From: UBA5941 sp021824385
Lineage (GTDB): Bacteria > Patescibacteriota > Microgenomatia > UBA8517
DNA: 14,180 bases
NCBI GenBank assembly: GCA_027347685.1
Contig: DAIEQM010000038.1
Span: 1 to 14,180, forward strand
Direction: 5' to 3'
Below, piece after piece: positions 1 through 6,230 of this stretch. The notes below the pieces were generated by a model, which saw only the letters and a list, made by a program, of their open reading frames with translations, had not been told where the DNA came from and did not search any database. Numbering within the stretch: position 1 is the first letter of the stretch; each line of letters opens with the position of its first letter. The position numbers and the translations under genes are program-made.

Positions 1-251
1 CGCTGGTTCCATCGGATCACACCAAAAGAAGCCGGAAATTGTTGGTTCACAAGCGAGAGATAGTTGCCTGGGACAGTAAAATTAAAGAAAAAAAATTGAC
101 GATTGTTCCCATTTCAATGTATACTACAGGGCGTTTTATTAAGCTCAAAATAGGTCTTGGGAAAGCACGGGCTGAGTTTAATAAGAAACAAAAACTCAAA
201 AGACATGATATTGAACGCGAAACGGAGCGAGATCACAGAATAAAAATTTAA
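1..251 (+). CDS. smpB: SsrA-binding protein SmpB, C-terminal part (5' end outside the window)
   Basis: SmpB binds the tRNA-like domain of tmRNA and carries it into stalled ribosomes for trans-translation. The reading frame is open from base 3, so the beginning lies outside the window. The visible 82 residues start with a DHTKRSRKLLVHKREI block, which is the classic SmpB core motif. A beta-barrel stretch follows (LTIVPISMYTTGRFIKLKIGLGKA; the family usually reads LTLVP-Y--G--K---GLA-GK). The tail is strongly basic (KKQKLKRHDIERETERDHR) and is the part that mimics a codon-anticodon helix in the empty A site. It ends in TAA. The ssrA RNA begins 17 bases downstream on the same strand, which supports the assignment and suggests co-transcription. 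The C-terminus ends DHRIKI, with no obvious anomaly. The call is secure despite the missing N-terminus. Confidence 0.95.
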   Translation, partial: LVPSDHTKRSRKLLVHKREIVAWDSKIKEKKLTIVPISMYTTGRFIKLKIGLGKARAEFNKKQKLKRHDIERETERDHRIKI

Positions 252-268
252 ATTCGCATTCGCGACGC

Positions 269-658
269 GGGGACGACCTGGTATCGATGGGTTGCACTTT
301 AAAAAAATAGCAAGCAAAGATTGGCCCACTCTTTTAAAAAGAGGCCAAAACACAAACGACAAATCTAACGATTCTGTCGCTGATTACGGATTCGCTTACG
401 CGTTTGCATAAAGCGCATAACGCTTTTTCGTAATGAGCTGTCTGCATGTGTGCTTCGCGCAGCACATGTTAGGCATAAACCTGTCGCGATGCTGTACTTA
501 CTTGGTGGTTTCCTGAATAGGTACAAAAGATAATGAAACCTTACTCGCGCGTGTCTTGAGTATGAGGCATACACGTCGAGGACAACTAAACATACTCTAA
601 GCTTGTAGAAGTTTTTTTAATAACAATCCAGAAGAGGGTTCGACTCCCTCCGTCTCCA
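269..658 (+). ncRNA. ssrA: tmRNA (ssrA), one-piece form
   Basis: This RNA rescues stalled ribosomes by acting as tRNA and then as mRNA. The 5' GGGGACG (269-275) pairs over 7 bp (one G-U) with CGTCTCC (651-657), with discriminator A658; CCA is not encoded. The T-arm is GAGGG/TTCGACT/CCCTC at 634-650. Helix 2 is TGGGTTG (288-294) with CAATCCA (624-630). A hairpin or pseudoknot TTGGCC...GGCCAA with an inner CTCTTTT/AAAAGAG lies at 321-347. The tag frame AAC-GAC-AAA... runs to TAA at 409-411 and ends in Tyr-Ala-Phe-Ala, a plausible protease degron. The stop codon is followed by AAGCG/CGCTT (411-425), the usual helix 5 position, and by a CATGTG...CACATG hairpin at 445-468. The gene sits directly after smpB. 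No terminator is visible before the convergent gene that ends at 666. Confidence 0.95.
352..411 (+). other. tmRNA proteolysis tag reading frame
   Basis: Aligned with the common GCA-AAC-GAC entry of bacterial tmRNAs, the frame here reads ACA-AAC-GAC, so the resume codon would be ACA (Thr, 352-354) instead of GCA (Ala). The tag would be T-N-D-K-S-N-D-S-V-A-D-Y-G-F-A-Y-A-F-A and then TAA (409-411). If the resume codon is AAC the tag is one residue shorter. The hydrophobic, Ala-rich end fits recognition by ClpXP, FtsH or Lon-type proteases. The exact resume codon is inferred by alignment only. Confidence 0.75.
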
Positions 659-665
659 CAACTAG

Positions 666-1223
666 TTACACCATTCCGTACAATTTGCAGAATTCATACC
701 ACTTTTTTACTACCTGAAGCTCTTCATTGTAGTGTGCGATAGACATTTTAAAATTGGGAAATGTAATGGGAATTTTGGCCACCATAAAGAGCTTGTCTTG
801 CTCTTCGTCGGGCAATAACAAACTCTTGTTTGGAGCCAAAAAGGCATCTACGGCGCTCTCTGGATATCCATACAAAAGCCCTGCAAGTTTGTGGTTATCG
901 GGATTGTCTTTGAGCTGTTTTAAGTAATCTTCTTTGAGAGAAATTGTTGCGTCTGTTGTGTGAACATCAGCGAACACATTGCTGTAGAGCCCCAATCCTG
1001 ACAAAAATTTTGAGACAAACTCCGTGTCATCGGCCTCATATTCATATGAGCCGTCGCCGAGATCTTTTTTGTGACTGGAACTTACAAAACCAACGGGTTT
1101 TTGCCCACCACACACCAGAAAAATATTTTGTTTCTCAAACAATGATCCATTCTCAGGTGTACCCACAAAAAGCTCTGAAGCATAAATTGTTTGAGCAATG
1201 GCCGTGAGTTGTGGGTCTTTCAT
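666..1223 (-). CDS. Conserved-looking hypothetical protein, soluble, 185 aa
   Basis: I do not recognise a family. The 185-residue product has no signal peptide and no membrane helix, so it is probably cytoplasmic. It has mixed alpha/beta composition, with a hydrophobic strand NIFLVCGGQKPVGFVSSS near residues 33-50, an acidic middle (DGSYEYEADDTEFVSKFL, about 57-74) and an LAGLLYGYPESAVDAFLAP block near 113-130. That last block resembles the short DUF-type proteins of Patescibacteria in which a GYPESAV-like motif recurs; this is from memory, not a search result. It starts only 2 bases after the stop of the upstream propeller protein (1226), so the two are almost surely translated from one mRNA and may act together. 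The ATG has no Shine-Dalgarno, which is consistent with coupled re-initiation. It ends in TAA, 8 bases from the 3' end of tmRNA (convergent). Confidence 0.8.
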   Translation of the reverse strand: MKDPQLTAIAQTIYASELFVGTPENGSLFEKQNIFLVCGGQKPVGFVSSSHKKDLGDGSYEYEADDTEFVSKFLSGLGLYSNVFADVHTTDATISLKEDYLKQLKDNPDNHKLAGLLYGYPESAVDAFLAPNKSLLLPDEEQDKLFMVAKIPITFPNFKMSIAHYNEELQVVKKWYEFCKLYGMV

Positions 1224-1225
1224 TG

Positions 1226-3103
1226 TTATTTAATATGCTCTATTGAAATTGAATAGAGCTTAGACCCAACAGAATAAATCATCAACTTGTTTGCCTCAGA
1301 AACCACAAAATGCTCAGCTTGCGAGAGCGAAACGTTTGAATACGTTGCCATGAGTTCACCATTTTTATCAAAAACGAAAATTGCTTTAGCGTTTTTGTCG
1401 AGAAAATACAAACTATCACTGTCACTATCGGTAAAGAACAAGGTGTCTTCTGAAAGCGATTGTGATAATCCTTTCAGGGGAACCGTTTGAGGATTTCCTA
1501 AGGTAAACTTAACAAGCTTTCCCGTTGAGTTATATACCCAAATAGATCCATCTATTCCCATGGCAGTCGCCTTAGAAAAATCTGCGGTCACATCCGGTGC
1601 TAGCCATTCTTTTTTCTCGGCAAAACTGACCGTGTCCCCTGAATATCGCCAGATTTGATTTTGGCTTTTGTCGACCATGTAGATATTGCCGGCAAAGGAG
1701 GCGAACAAGAGATTGTTTTGATTCGAGGGAAGATCTACTTGCTTTTGAGCAGACGTTGAAACGTCATATACACCATCACTCGCCATTACAAACGTGCGTT
1801 TGGTGTATGTGGCAATGTCTGTGGGATTGTTCACCGCTGAGAGTCCTCCAAGTGTTTCTGTTCGCTTCCCCGGAAGTTCAACCGTTATGATTTTCTTGTC
1901 GCCTGTGGACAAAATTCGAATCAAGTTATCAGAAATAGACAGTTTGTCAGCTTTTGTATTTTGGGAAATTAGGGTAAGGTCGGAAAAGATAACGGGCGCG
2001 GTTTCATACACCCCCGCGACATCTCCGAGACTTTGAGTAAGCGCATCTTTCATTGAAAGCAGTGACGGATAGGTGCTCTCCGTGTGAACCCCAAGAACTT
2101 GCTCCCGTGCGTTCACAATAAGATCACGTGCTCGTGATTTGTTCACTGAAGAAATTGATTTTGCTTCGTCAAGCGCACTTTGCGCCTCTGCAACAACCGA
2201 CGAAACGTGAGCCACTTCTTGTTTTTTGAGGCGAGCTTTGTTGCCAAAATAAATACTCACTGCAAGAAGAACAAGAAGCAGTACCCCGACATAGGCAAGG
2301 CGTTTACTTTTGCGCCGTGCATCATACACTCGATCACTTTTGGCAAAAACATTTTGTGCTGGAAGAGAGGTATCCTCTTGGGCCTCAATTGACTCCTCTT
2401 CGAGAGATTCTGGTTCATCGATGTCCTCTTTTGCTTCTTCACTTTCCATTTCCGCTTGAATATCAGACATTTCCTCGATCGATAGTTCCGGCGTATCATC
2501 TCCTGATTGCTCAGCAGTCTCCGGTGAAATAATTTGTTGAGATGAATCAAAGAGGCAGAGTAAACCACATTCCCCTCTGTGTTCACTTCCCTGCACCCGA
2601 GTTGCCGTGTCCGATTCCAAGGCGCTCAGCTTCTTTTGAAGAATATATGGCGCAATTTCTTCTGCAGGAGAAATCGATAAAAAGGCATTGGTGATAAGCA
2701 CCAAGGCATCACCATCTTTTAAGTAACCCGATGCGGACTGAATGGTTTTTGTGCCTGAAAGGAGGGTTACCAGTTTTCCTCTCCACAAAAGCACCTTTGT
2801 CTCACCAACTGCAAAGACATAAATGGTTTTGTCTTTGAGATACGCACACACTGCTTCAAATTGCGGATACACAAGTGTTTTTTCAACGGAGCTTTTAAAT
2901 TTTTCAAATTCAAAACTATCTTTGGAAACTTCATGGTGGAGATAGTTCACTGCTCCCCGAATGGCTTCAATACGAGTTAAGGAACTTTCAGGAGAATGAA
3001 GGGTGATGAGCAAAAAAAGAGTTCCCCCATCGGCAAGTTCGAGCTCGTGAGTTTGTGTTGTAGCATCAGCAGAAGGAGCTCCTAAAATTTTCACATAGTC
3101 CAT
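1226..3103 (-). CDS. Degenerate PP2C-like domain, one TM helix, coiled coil and C-terminal beta-propeller-like protein
   Basis: The product has 625 residues. Residues 1-190 look like a PP2C-type phosphatase fold. The block YLKDGDALVLITNAF (127-141) matches the family's L-x-GD-x-LLL-x-TDG segment, but the metal-binding Asp-Gly is replaced by Asn-Ala, so catalysis is doubtful. A strongly acidic linker (about 198-247) leads to a basic stop (RRKSKR) and one membrane helix (about 268-286). A helical region follows (292-360), and then repeated beta-rich segments such as DGSIWVYNSTGKLVKFTLG and DSLYFLDKNAKAIFVFDKNGELMATYS (370-625) that read like propeller blades. With basic residues on the N-side the propeller should lie outside. 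The protein could be a sensor or scaffold that couples an outer propeller to a cytoplasmic pseudo-phosphatase; this role is inference. An extended -10 lies 5 bases before the ATG. Confidence 0.8.
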   Translation of the reverse strand: MDYVKILGAPSADATTQTHELELADGGTLFLLITLHSPESSLTRIEAIRGAVNYLHHEVSKDSFEFEKFKSSVEKTLVYPQFEAVCAYLKDKTIYVFAVGETKVLLWRGKLVTLLSGTKTIQSASGYLKDGDALVLITNAFLSISPAEEIAPYILQKKLSALESDTATRVQGSEHRGECGLLCLFDSSQQIISPETAEQSGDDTPELSIEEMSDIQAEMESEEAKEDIDEPESLEEESIEAQEDTSLPAQNVFAKSDRVYDARRKSKRLAYVGVLLLVLLAVSIYFGNKARLKKQEVAHVSSVVAEAQSALDEAKSISSVNKSRARDLIVNAREQVLGVHTESTYPSLLSMKDALTQSLGDVAGVYETAPVIFSDLTLISQNTKADKLSISDNLIRILSTGDKKIITVELPGKRTETLGGLSAVNNPTDIATYTKRTFVMASDGVYDVSTSAQKQVDLPSNQNNLLFASFAGNIYMVDKSQNQIWRYSGDTVSFAEKKEWLAPDVTADFSKATAMGIDGSIWVYNSTGKLVKFTLGNPQTVPLKGLSQSLSEDTLFFTDSDSDSLYFLDKNAKAIFVFDKNGELMATYSNVSLSQAEHFVVSEANKLMIYSVGSKLYSISIEHIK

Positions 3104-3108
3104 ATCTC

Positions 3109-3117
3109 ATTGTATCA
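3109..3117 (-). promoter_or_regulatory. Extended -10 promoter of the propeller gene, predicted leaderless
   Basis: Read on the minus strand the site is TGATACAAT: an extended -10 (TGn) with hexamer TACAAT, five of six matches to TATAAT. Only five bases (GAGAT) separate it from the ATG at 3103. A normal start six to seven bases after the -10 would fall on the start codon itself, so the mRNA should be leaderless. No good -35 box and no Shine-Dalgarno is visible. Confidence 0.55.
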
Positions 3118-3137
3118 GGTGTAAAAAGAGGAAGTGA

Positions 3138-3368
3138 CTACAAATACAGAAGAGCAAATGCAAAAAGCGCAAGGGACGCAATGAGGTGGACAATCGCCAA
3201 AAGCCGAATGGGAGTTTCAAATCCCACTTCAAGCGTTTTCGTCATGTGCCCTACTTGCCGGGTAACTACAAAAGCAAAAATACAATACAATGCCATGCCA
3301 ATCATAAACATGATTTTCACGACAAACCAGAGATCAAGTGAAATTTGAGCACCCAATACTCCCGGCAT
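3138..3368 (-). CDS. Small membrane protein of two to three helices, 76 aa
   Basis: This is a short integral membrane protein with no recognised catalytic motif. Helices are seen at about residues 10-35 (LWFVVKIMFMIGMALYCIFAFVV) and 54-75 (LLAIVHLIASLALFAFALLYL), joined by a polar loop with RQVGHMTKTLEVGFETPIR. Small two-helix proteins of this kind occur next to PH-domain genes in Patescibacteria; I recall this pattern but cannot check it here. The ATG overlaps the TAA of the upstream PH-domain gene by one base (TAATG), and a GGGAGGG Shine-Dalgarno lies about seven bases before it. Translation is therefore coupled and the two products probably work together at the membrane. It could be an accessory subunit of the PH-domain protein, but this rests on context only. 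Confidence 0.8.
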   Translation of the reverse strand: MPGVLGAQISLDLWFVVKIMFMIGMALYCIFAFVVTRQVGHMTKTLEVGFETPIRLLAIVHLIASLALFAFALLYL

Positions 3369-4003
3369 TAACGCACCCTCCCTTCTAATTTTTCCTGTTC
3401 TTCCTCAACGCGAAGATCTCGCAAAATCTTTGCCACTTCATCTGGATGAGGAACTGCTTCAAAGTCGAGCTCTGGCACTTCTGCCGAAGTTTGAATAAAA
3501 ATATCCCCATAATCAAAACTGGTGCGAATAGCTCCTCTGATAGAGCTTGTTACATCTTGAATATCTTCAATGTTGGCATCGCTAATATCGCGATCAACGA
3601 GGTTATAGAAATCAACATCAAACACCCGCTCATCGGTGACAATATACACATTAAAAAACCAACTCAAAAACTTCTCCAAAACAAACGCACTGGTGACTAA
3701 ATACCAAAAGAGTACGGTCACCACCAAAAATCTCTCAGGGAGAAAATTTAAAACGGGAAAATATACAAATGGAATAGGAACGAGGGTAAGCACAATCCCC
3801 ATGAGGATCCACCTCAGATTGGTAAGCCAGTGTTTTCTGAGGAGCAAAATAATTTTTTCCTGTTCGTCAGTACCTGCAAACTTTACATTTGCTGGATATT
3901 TGCAATACGAAGAGATCGGATTGTACTGCTGTGTGGGCATCTCTGAAATAAGAGGAGGTGTCTCTTTAGGTTTTTCCGCCGGTTTTTTAAAAATGTCTGG
4001 CAT
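3368..4003 (-). CDS. Membrane protein with bacterial PH domain (bPH2/YdbT-like)
   Basis: The 211-residue product has a polar, Pro-rich N-terminus (1-45), two membrane helices (about 62-83 and 90-112) and a C-terminal bacterial pleckstrin-homology domain (about 115-197). The signature is FFNVYIVTDERVFDVDFYNLVDRDISDANIEDIQDV, which matches the family pattern Y-x-VTDxR-x-...-x-I---I--V and leads into the strand-rich DYGDIFIQT segment. A charged helical tail (RDLRVEEEQEKLEGR) ends the protein. PH domains of this class sit on the cytoplasmic side of membrane anchors; their ligands are mostly unknown. The gene heads a short unit with the 76-residue membrane protein (1-base overlap). An ideal extended -10 six bases before the ATG predicts a leaderless message. 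Confidence 0.88.
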   Translation of the reverse strand: MPDIFKKPAEKPKETPPLISEMPTQQYNPISSYCKYPANVKFAGTDEQEKIILLLRKHWLTNLRWILMGIVLTLVPIPFVYFPVLNFLPERFLVVTVLFWYLVTSAFVLEKFLSWFFNVYIVTDERVFDVDFYNLVDRDISDANIEDIQDVTSSIRGAIRTSFDYGDIFIQTSAEVPELDFEAVPHPDEVAKILRDLRVEEEQEKLEGRVR

Positions 4004-4009
4004 ATGCCA

Positions 4010-4018
4010 ATTATAGCA
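4010..4018 (-). promoter_or_regulatory. Extended -10 promoter of the PH-domain gene, predicted leaderless
   Basis: The minus-strand reading is TGCTATAAT, a perfect TATAAT with the TGn extension. Six bases separate it from the ATG at 4003, so transcription should start at the start codon. The perfect dyad at 4019-4039 abuts its upstream side and could hold a regulator or end the transcript of the gene before it. Confidence 0.6.
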
Positions 4019-4039
4019 AATGCCCCTCTACGGGGCATT
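4019..4039. repeat. Perfect 8-bp hairpin at the end of the 122-aa gene, next to a promoter
   Basis: AATGCCCC (4019-4026) and GGGGCATT (4032-4039) form an 8-bp stem with a five-base loop. It spans the TAG stop (4030-4028) of the minus-strand hypothetical gene and lies directly upstream of the extended -10 of the PH-domain gene. On the minus strand no real U-tract follows (TTGCTATAAT), so it is a weak terminator at best. An operator or an mRNA 3'-end stabiliser are alternatives. Confidence 0.5.
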
Positions 4040-4396
4040 AAATTTAACCATTGTCGTGTGTTTATTGGTAAAAACAGAGAGATTTGATCGTGATCTGCGT
4101 ACGCCAACATGATTCATATGAAAGAGGCCTGAATACTGAGCGGCAAACTTCTGCATTGAATCATGAAACACGAGCACATATTCGGAATCGTCAACACTTT
4201 GTTTGAGCGTTGATGGTGCATCAAACACCACCTTCGCTAAATGAAAATCGATAAAAAACGACCAGCCTTCCGAAGGTCGCACACACTGAACGAGACTGAT
4301 ATCCACATATATAACATCGAACTGACAGTTCCCGACAGTATTATCCAAACCCTCCTTTAACTTGGAGGCCGCCCACACCCATTCCGGATAATTCAT
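4028..4396 (-). CDS. Hypothetical protein, soluble, 122 aa
   Basis: I do not recognise a family. The product has no signal peptide or membrane helix. It is alpha/beta in character with strands FDVIYVDISLV, WSFFIDFHLAKVVFD and EYVLVFHD, and two Cys. I chose the ATG at 4396 (MNYPEWVWAASKLKEG...) and not the in-frame GTG at 4408, because the bases of that GTG and the next two codons form the Shine-Dalgarno GTGGAGGA, which is spaced correctly for 4396. The gene lies 54 bases after the stop of the SpoIID gene (4451), inside the same minus-strand run, and probably shares its message. It stops with TAG inside a perfect hairpin. Confidence 0.7.
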   Translation of the reverse strand: MNYPEWVWAASKLKEGLDNTVGNCQFDVIYVDISLVQCVRPSEGWSFFIDFHLAKVVFDAPSTLKQSVDDSEYVLVFHDSMQKFAAQYSGLFHMNHVGVRRSRSNLSVFTNKHTTMVKFNAP

Positions 4397-4400
4397 ATTT

Positions 4401-4408
4401 TCCTCCAC
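4401..4408 (-). promoter_or_regulatory. Shine-Dalgarno GTGGAGGA that fixes the start at 4396
   Basis: On the minus strand GTGGAGGA is followed by AAAT and then ATG. It is one of only three strong ribosome binding sites in the window, the others being before 3368 and 10791. It makes the upstream GTG an unlikely start, since that codon would lie within its own ribosome binding site. Confidence 0.6.
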
Positions 4409-4450
4409 AAAAACAACGGACTGGCGAAGTGTACCTTTTGTGTGTATTTT

Positions 4451-6148
4451 CTACAACTTCTCGATATTAAAAAGCGAGCTTTTGATACCAATGTTTCCGG
4501 GAGCTCTCAAATTGAATGCTTTTTTAAGATCCTCACCCGAAATGGTTTGCGTGCCTTTGTTGGTATAAAAGGTTAGTTGCTTTGTGGAGCCATCATTTCC
4601 ATACACCACCGATACATTGCTGACTGAGGTAAAACCACCAATAGAAGCAAGTTCAGATACCGAATAAGGATTTCCTCCGAAACACTTATCGGGAGGGCTA
4701 ATTCTACCTTGATCTCCTCCTCCACTAAACAATACATGCCATGCGTTCAAAATATCAGCCATTTGAGCGCTTGTTAGCCACGGGTTACTGAGTCCACATG
4801 TTGCTCCTCCTCTTGAGCGGAACCATCCTTTATAAAACCACGGAGAACCTCCAACTTTTTCGTACGCAGATGCAGGCCATTCTCCTGAGGCATCTTTAAT
4901 ACCACTCCACCCCCACTGACTAATAGTGTAGCCACCAGAACTTGCCGCAAAATATGCCTTTGCAGGGCCACCGTCTTTTATAAGTACCCACCCCTTGGTT
5001 GCTCGAACCGCTTCTGCCCACTTTCCACTCTTCAGCTGAGGCTTATATACTTGGCATGCCTCGGTTGTACAGATAGTACCAGCTCCATTGTTGGTAACTG
5101 CAAGTGCGTAGCTTCGAGCTGCCACGGCTTGTGCTTTTAATGCCTCAAACCCTCCTTGATCACCCCAACTTTCAGGAACTTCATAGAGCCCTAATAAATA
5201 TTCTTCCATTGGTTTGCGTCCATACCCGGTTACTCCAATAGTCGTATCTGGATAGTCTTTGCGAAGTGTCGATCCTTGGTAGTAAGCCGCAAGAATAGTT
5301 TCAGCATTTTGACCAGATTTACTGCGACCGAGGGCGCCATACTGGCTCATACCCGTGCGGTGTGGAGCTCCAAAACTAAATCCTGCAAATGCAGGTCTAA
5401 ACCCTGGATCACAGTAACTACTACTCCCTGGCGCACCACTACAAGGGTCAAGGGTTGGGGGTGTGTCTCCCACTGACGTTTCAAAACCTCCCGCTTTCAG
5501 CGCCAATAATTCTTCTTGACGGCTACTGAGCTTAGCCAAATAGTCTTCGACTTTAGCTACCTCTCCTGTTAAGAACGTTGCACGCTTATCTACTGAAGCT
5601 TGCAGACTTGCCAAACTCGTTTTACTTTTTTCAAGAGCTGCTTTATCGGACGCCAAACTCGCAAGATCTTTGGAATACGTTTCCATAGTCACCCGATCGC
5701 CATCTACGGCACGCTGTCTCATTTCAAGTTGCAAGAACACATTCTTTGCACTTTCATTTTCTAAAAATGCCGAAAGTGGATCATACAGTCGAAGAATTTT
5801 ATATTGATTGCTCGCCTTTTCGTTAAAGATTTTCTGTGCATACGACAATTCCTCAGTTCTCTTGGTAATTCGCGAACTCAAGGCACTAACTTGCTTTGTA
5901 ATATTCACGATTCGGGCCTTTAAACTCACGACTTGGGCTTGCAATGCTGCCAATTCCTTTTTGTTGTTTTCATTTGCGGGAGCAAGAGCATCAGCATCGT
6001 GTTGCATACGCGCTAAGCACACATCAATATCAGCTCCTCCCAAATTATTACTATTACAATCAGGTTCCGCTAAAGTGAACGCTTTCGGAAGCACAAATAA
6101 ACTAAAGAGAAATAGAATGAGTAGTACTAGAAGTCGTGCCTTTTGCAT
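4451..6148 (-). CDS. Secreted coiled-coil SpoIID/LytB-domain protein (probable peptidoglycan lytic enzyme)
   Basis: SpoIID enzymes are lytic transglycosylases that cut glycan strands of peptidoglycan. The 565-residue product has a signal peptide (about 1-27), a long coiled coil (about 60-220, LAALQAQVVSLKARI...) like that of EnvC/PcsB-type wall proteins, and a SpoIID domain (about 255-560). The core PMEEYLLGLYEVPESW...EALKAQAVAARSYAL (313-350) holds the likely catalytic Glu323. C360 and C365 (CTTEACQVY) sit where C. difficile SpoIID binds zinc. The block PHRTGMSQYGALG...ILAAYYQG (262-292), which in canonical SpoIID comes last, stands before the core, so the domain is permuted; this order is also known from some actinobacterial relatives. 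The gene is divergent from the pilin island and could open the wall for the pilus, as VirB1 does; that role is inferred. It ends in TAG. Confidence 0.9.
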   Translation of the reverse strand: MQKARLLVLLILFLFSLFVLPKAFTLAEPDCNSNNLGGADIDVCLARMQHDADALAPANENNKKELAALQAQVVSLKARIVNITKQVSALSSRITKRTEELSYAQKIFNEKASNQYKILRLYDPLSAFLENESAKNVFLQLEMRQRAVDGDRVTMETYSKDLASLASDKAALEKSKTSLASLQASVDKRATFLTGEVAKVEDYLAKLSSRQEELLALKAGGFETSVGDTPPTLDPCSGAPGSSSYCDPGFRPAFAGFSFGAPHRTGMSQYGALGRSKSGQNAETILAAYYQGSTLRKDYPDTTIGVTGYGRKPMEEYLLGLYEVPESWGDQGGFEALKAQAVAARSYALAVTNNGAGTICTTEACQVYKPQLKSGKWAEAVRATKGWVLIKDGGPAKAYFAASSGGYTISQWGWSGIKDASGEWPASAYEKVGGSPWFYKGWFRSRGGATCGLSNPWLTSAQMADILNAWHVLFSGGGDQGRISPPDKCFGGNPYSVSELASIGGFTSVSNVSVVYGNDGSTKQLTFYTNKGTQTISGEDLKKAFNLRAPGNIGIKSSLFNIEKL

Positions 6149-6156
6149 TGTATTTG

Positions 6157-6165
6157 ATTATACCA
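6157..6165 (-). promoter_or_regulatory. Extended -10 promoter of the SpoIID gene
   Basis: The minus-strand reading is TGGTATAAT, a perfect TATAAT with the TGn extension, eight bases before the ATG at 6148. The expected transcription start leaves a leader of about two bases or none. No Shine-Dalgarno is present (CAAATACAATG). Confidence 0.6.
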
Positions 6166-6208
6166 GTGATATGCATGTACAATTTGAGATTTTTACATGA
6201 CAAAAATT

Positions 6209-6225
6209 TGATACACTAAAAAGGA
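6209..6225 (+). promoter_or_regulatory. Extended -10 and short Shine-Dalgarno of the first pilin-fusion gene
   Basis: TGATACACT (6209-6217) is an extended -10 with hexamer TACACT. It is followed by AAAAAGGATTCCT and the ATG at 6231. AAGGA (6221-6225) is a usable ribosome binding site, but the expected start near 6224 would remove most of it. With the minus-strand promoter at 6157-6165 it forms a divergent pair in an 82-base intergene. Confidence 0.5.
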
Positions 6226-6230
6226 TTCCT

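Noticed and set aside
944..1207. Plus-strand open frames over the minus-strand genes (944-1207, 1794-2036, 3636-4016, 5808-6200)
   Set aside because: They lie antisense to well-supported genes, have odd composition and no ribosome binding site or recognisable domain.
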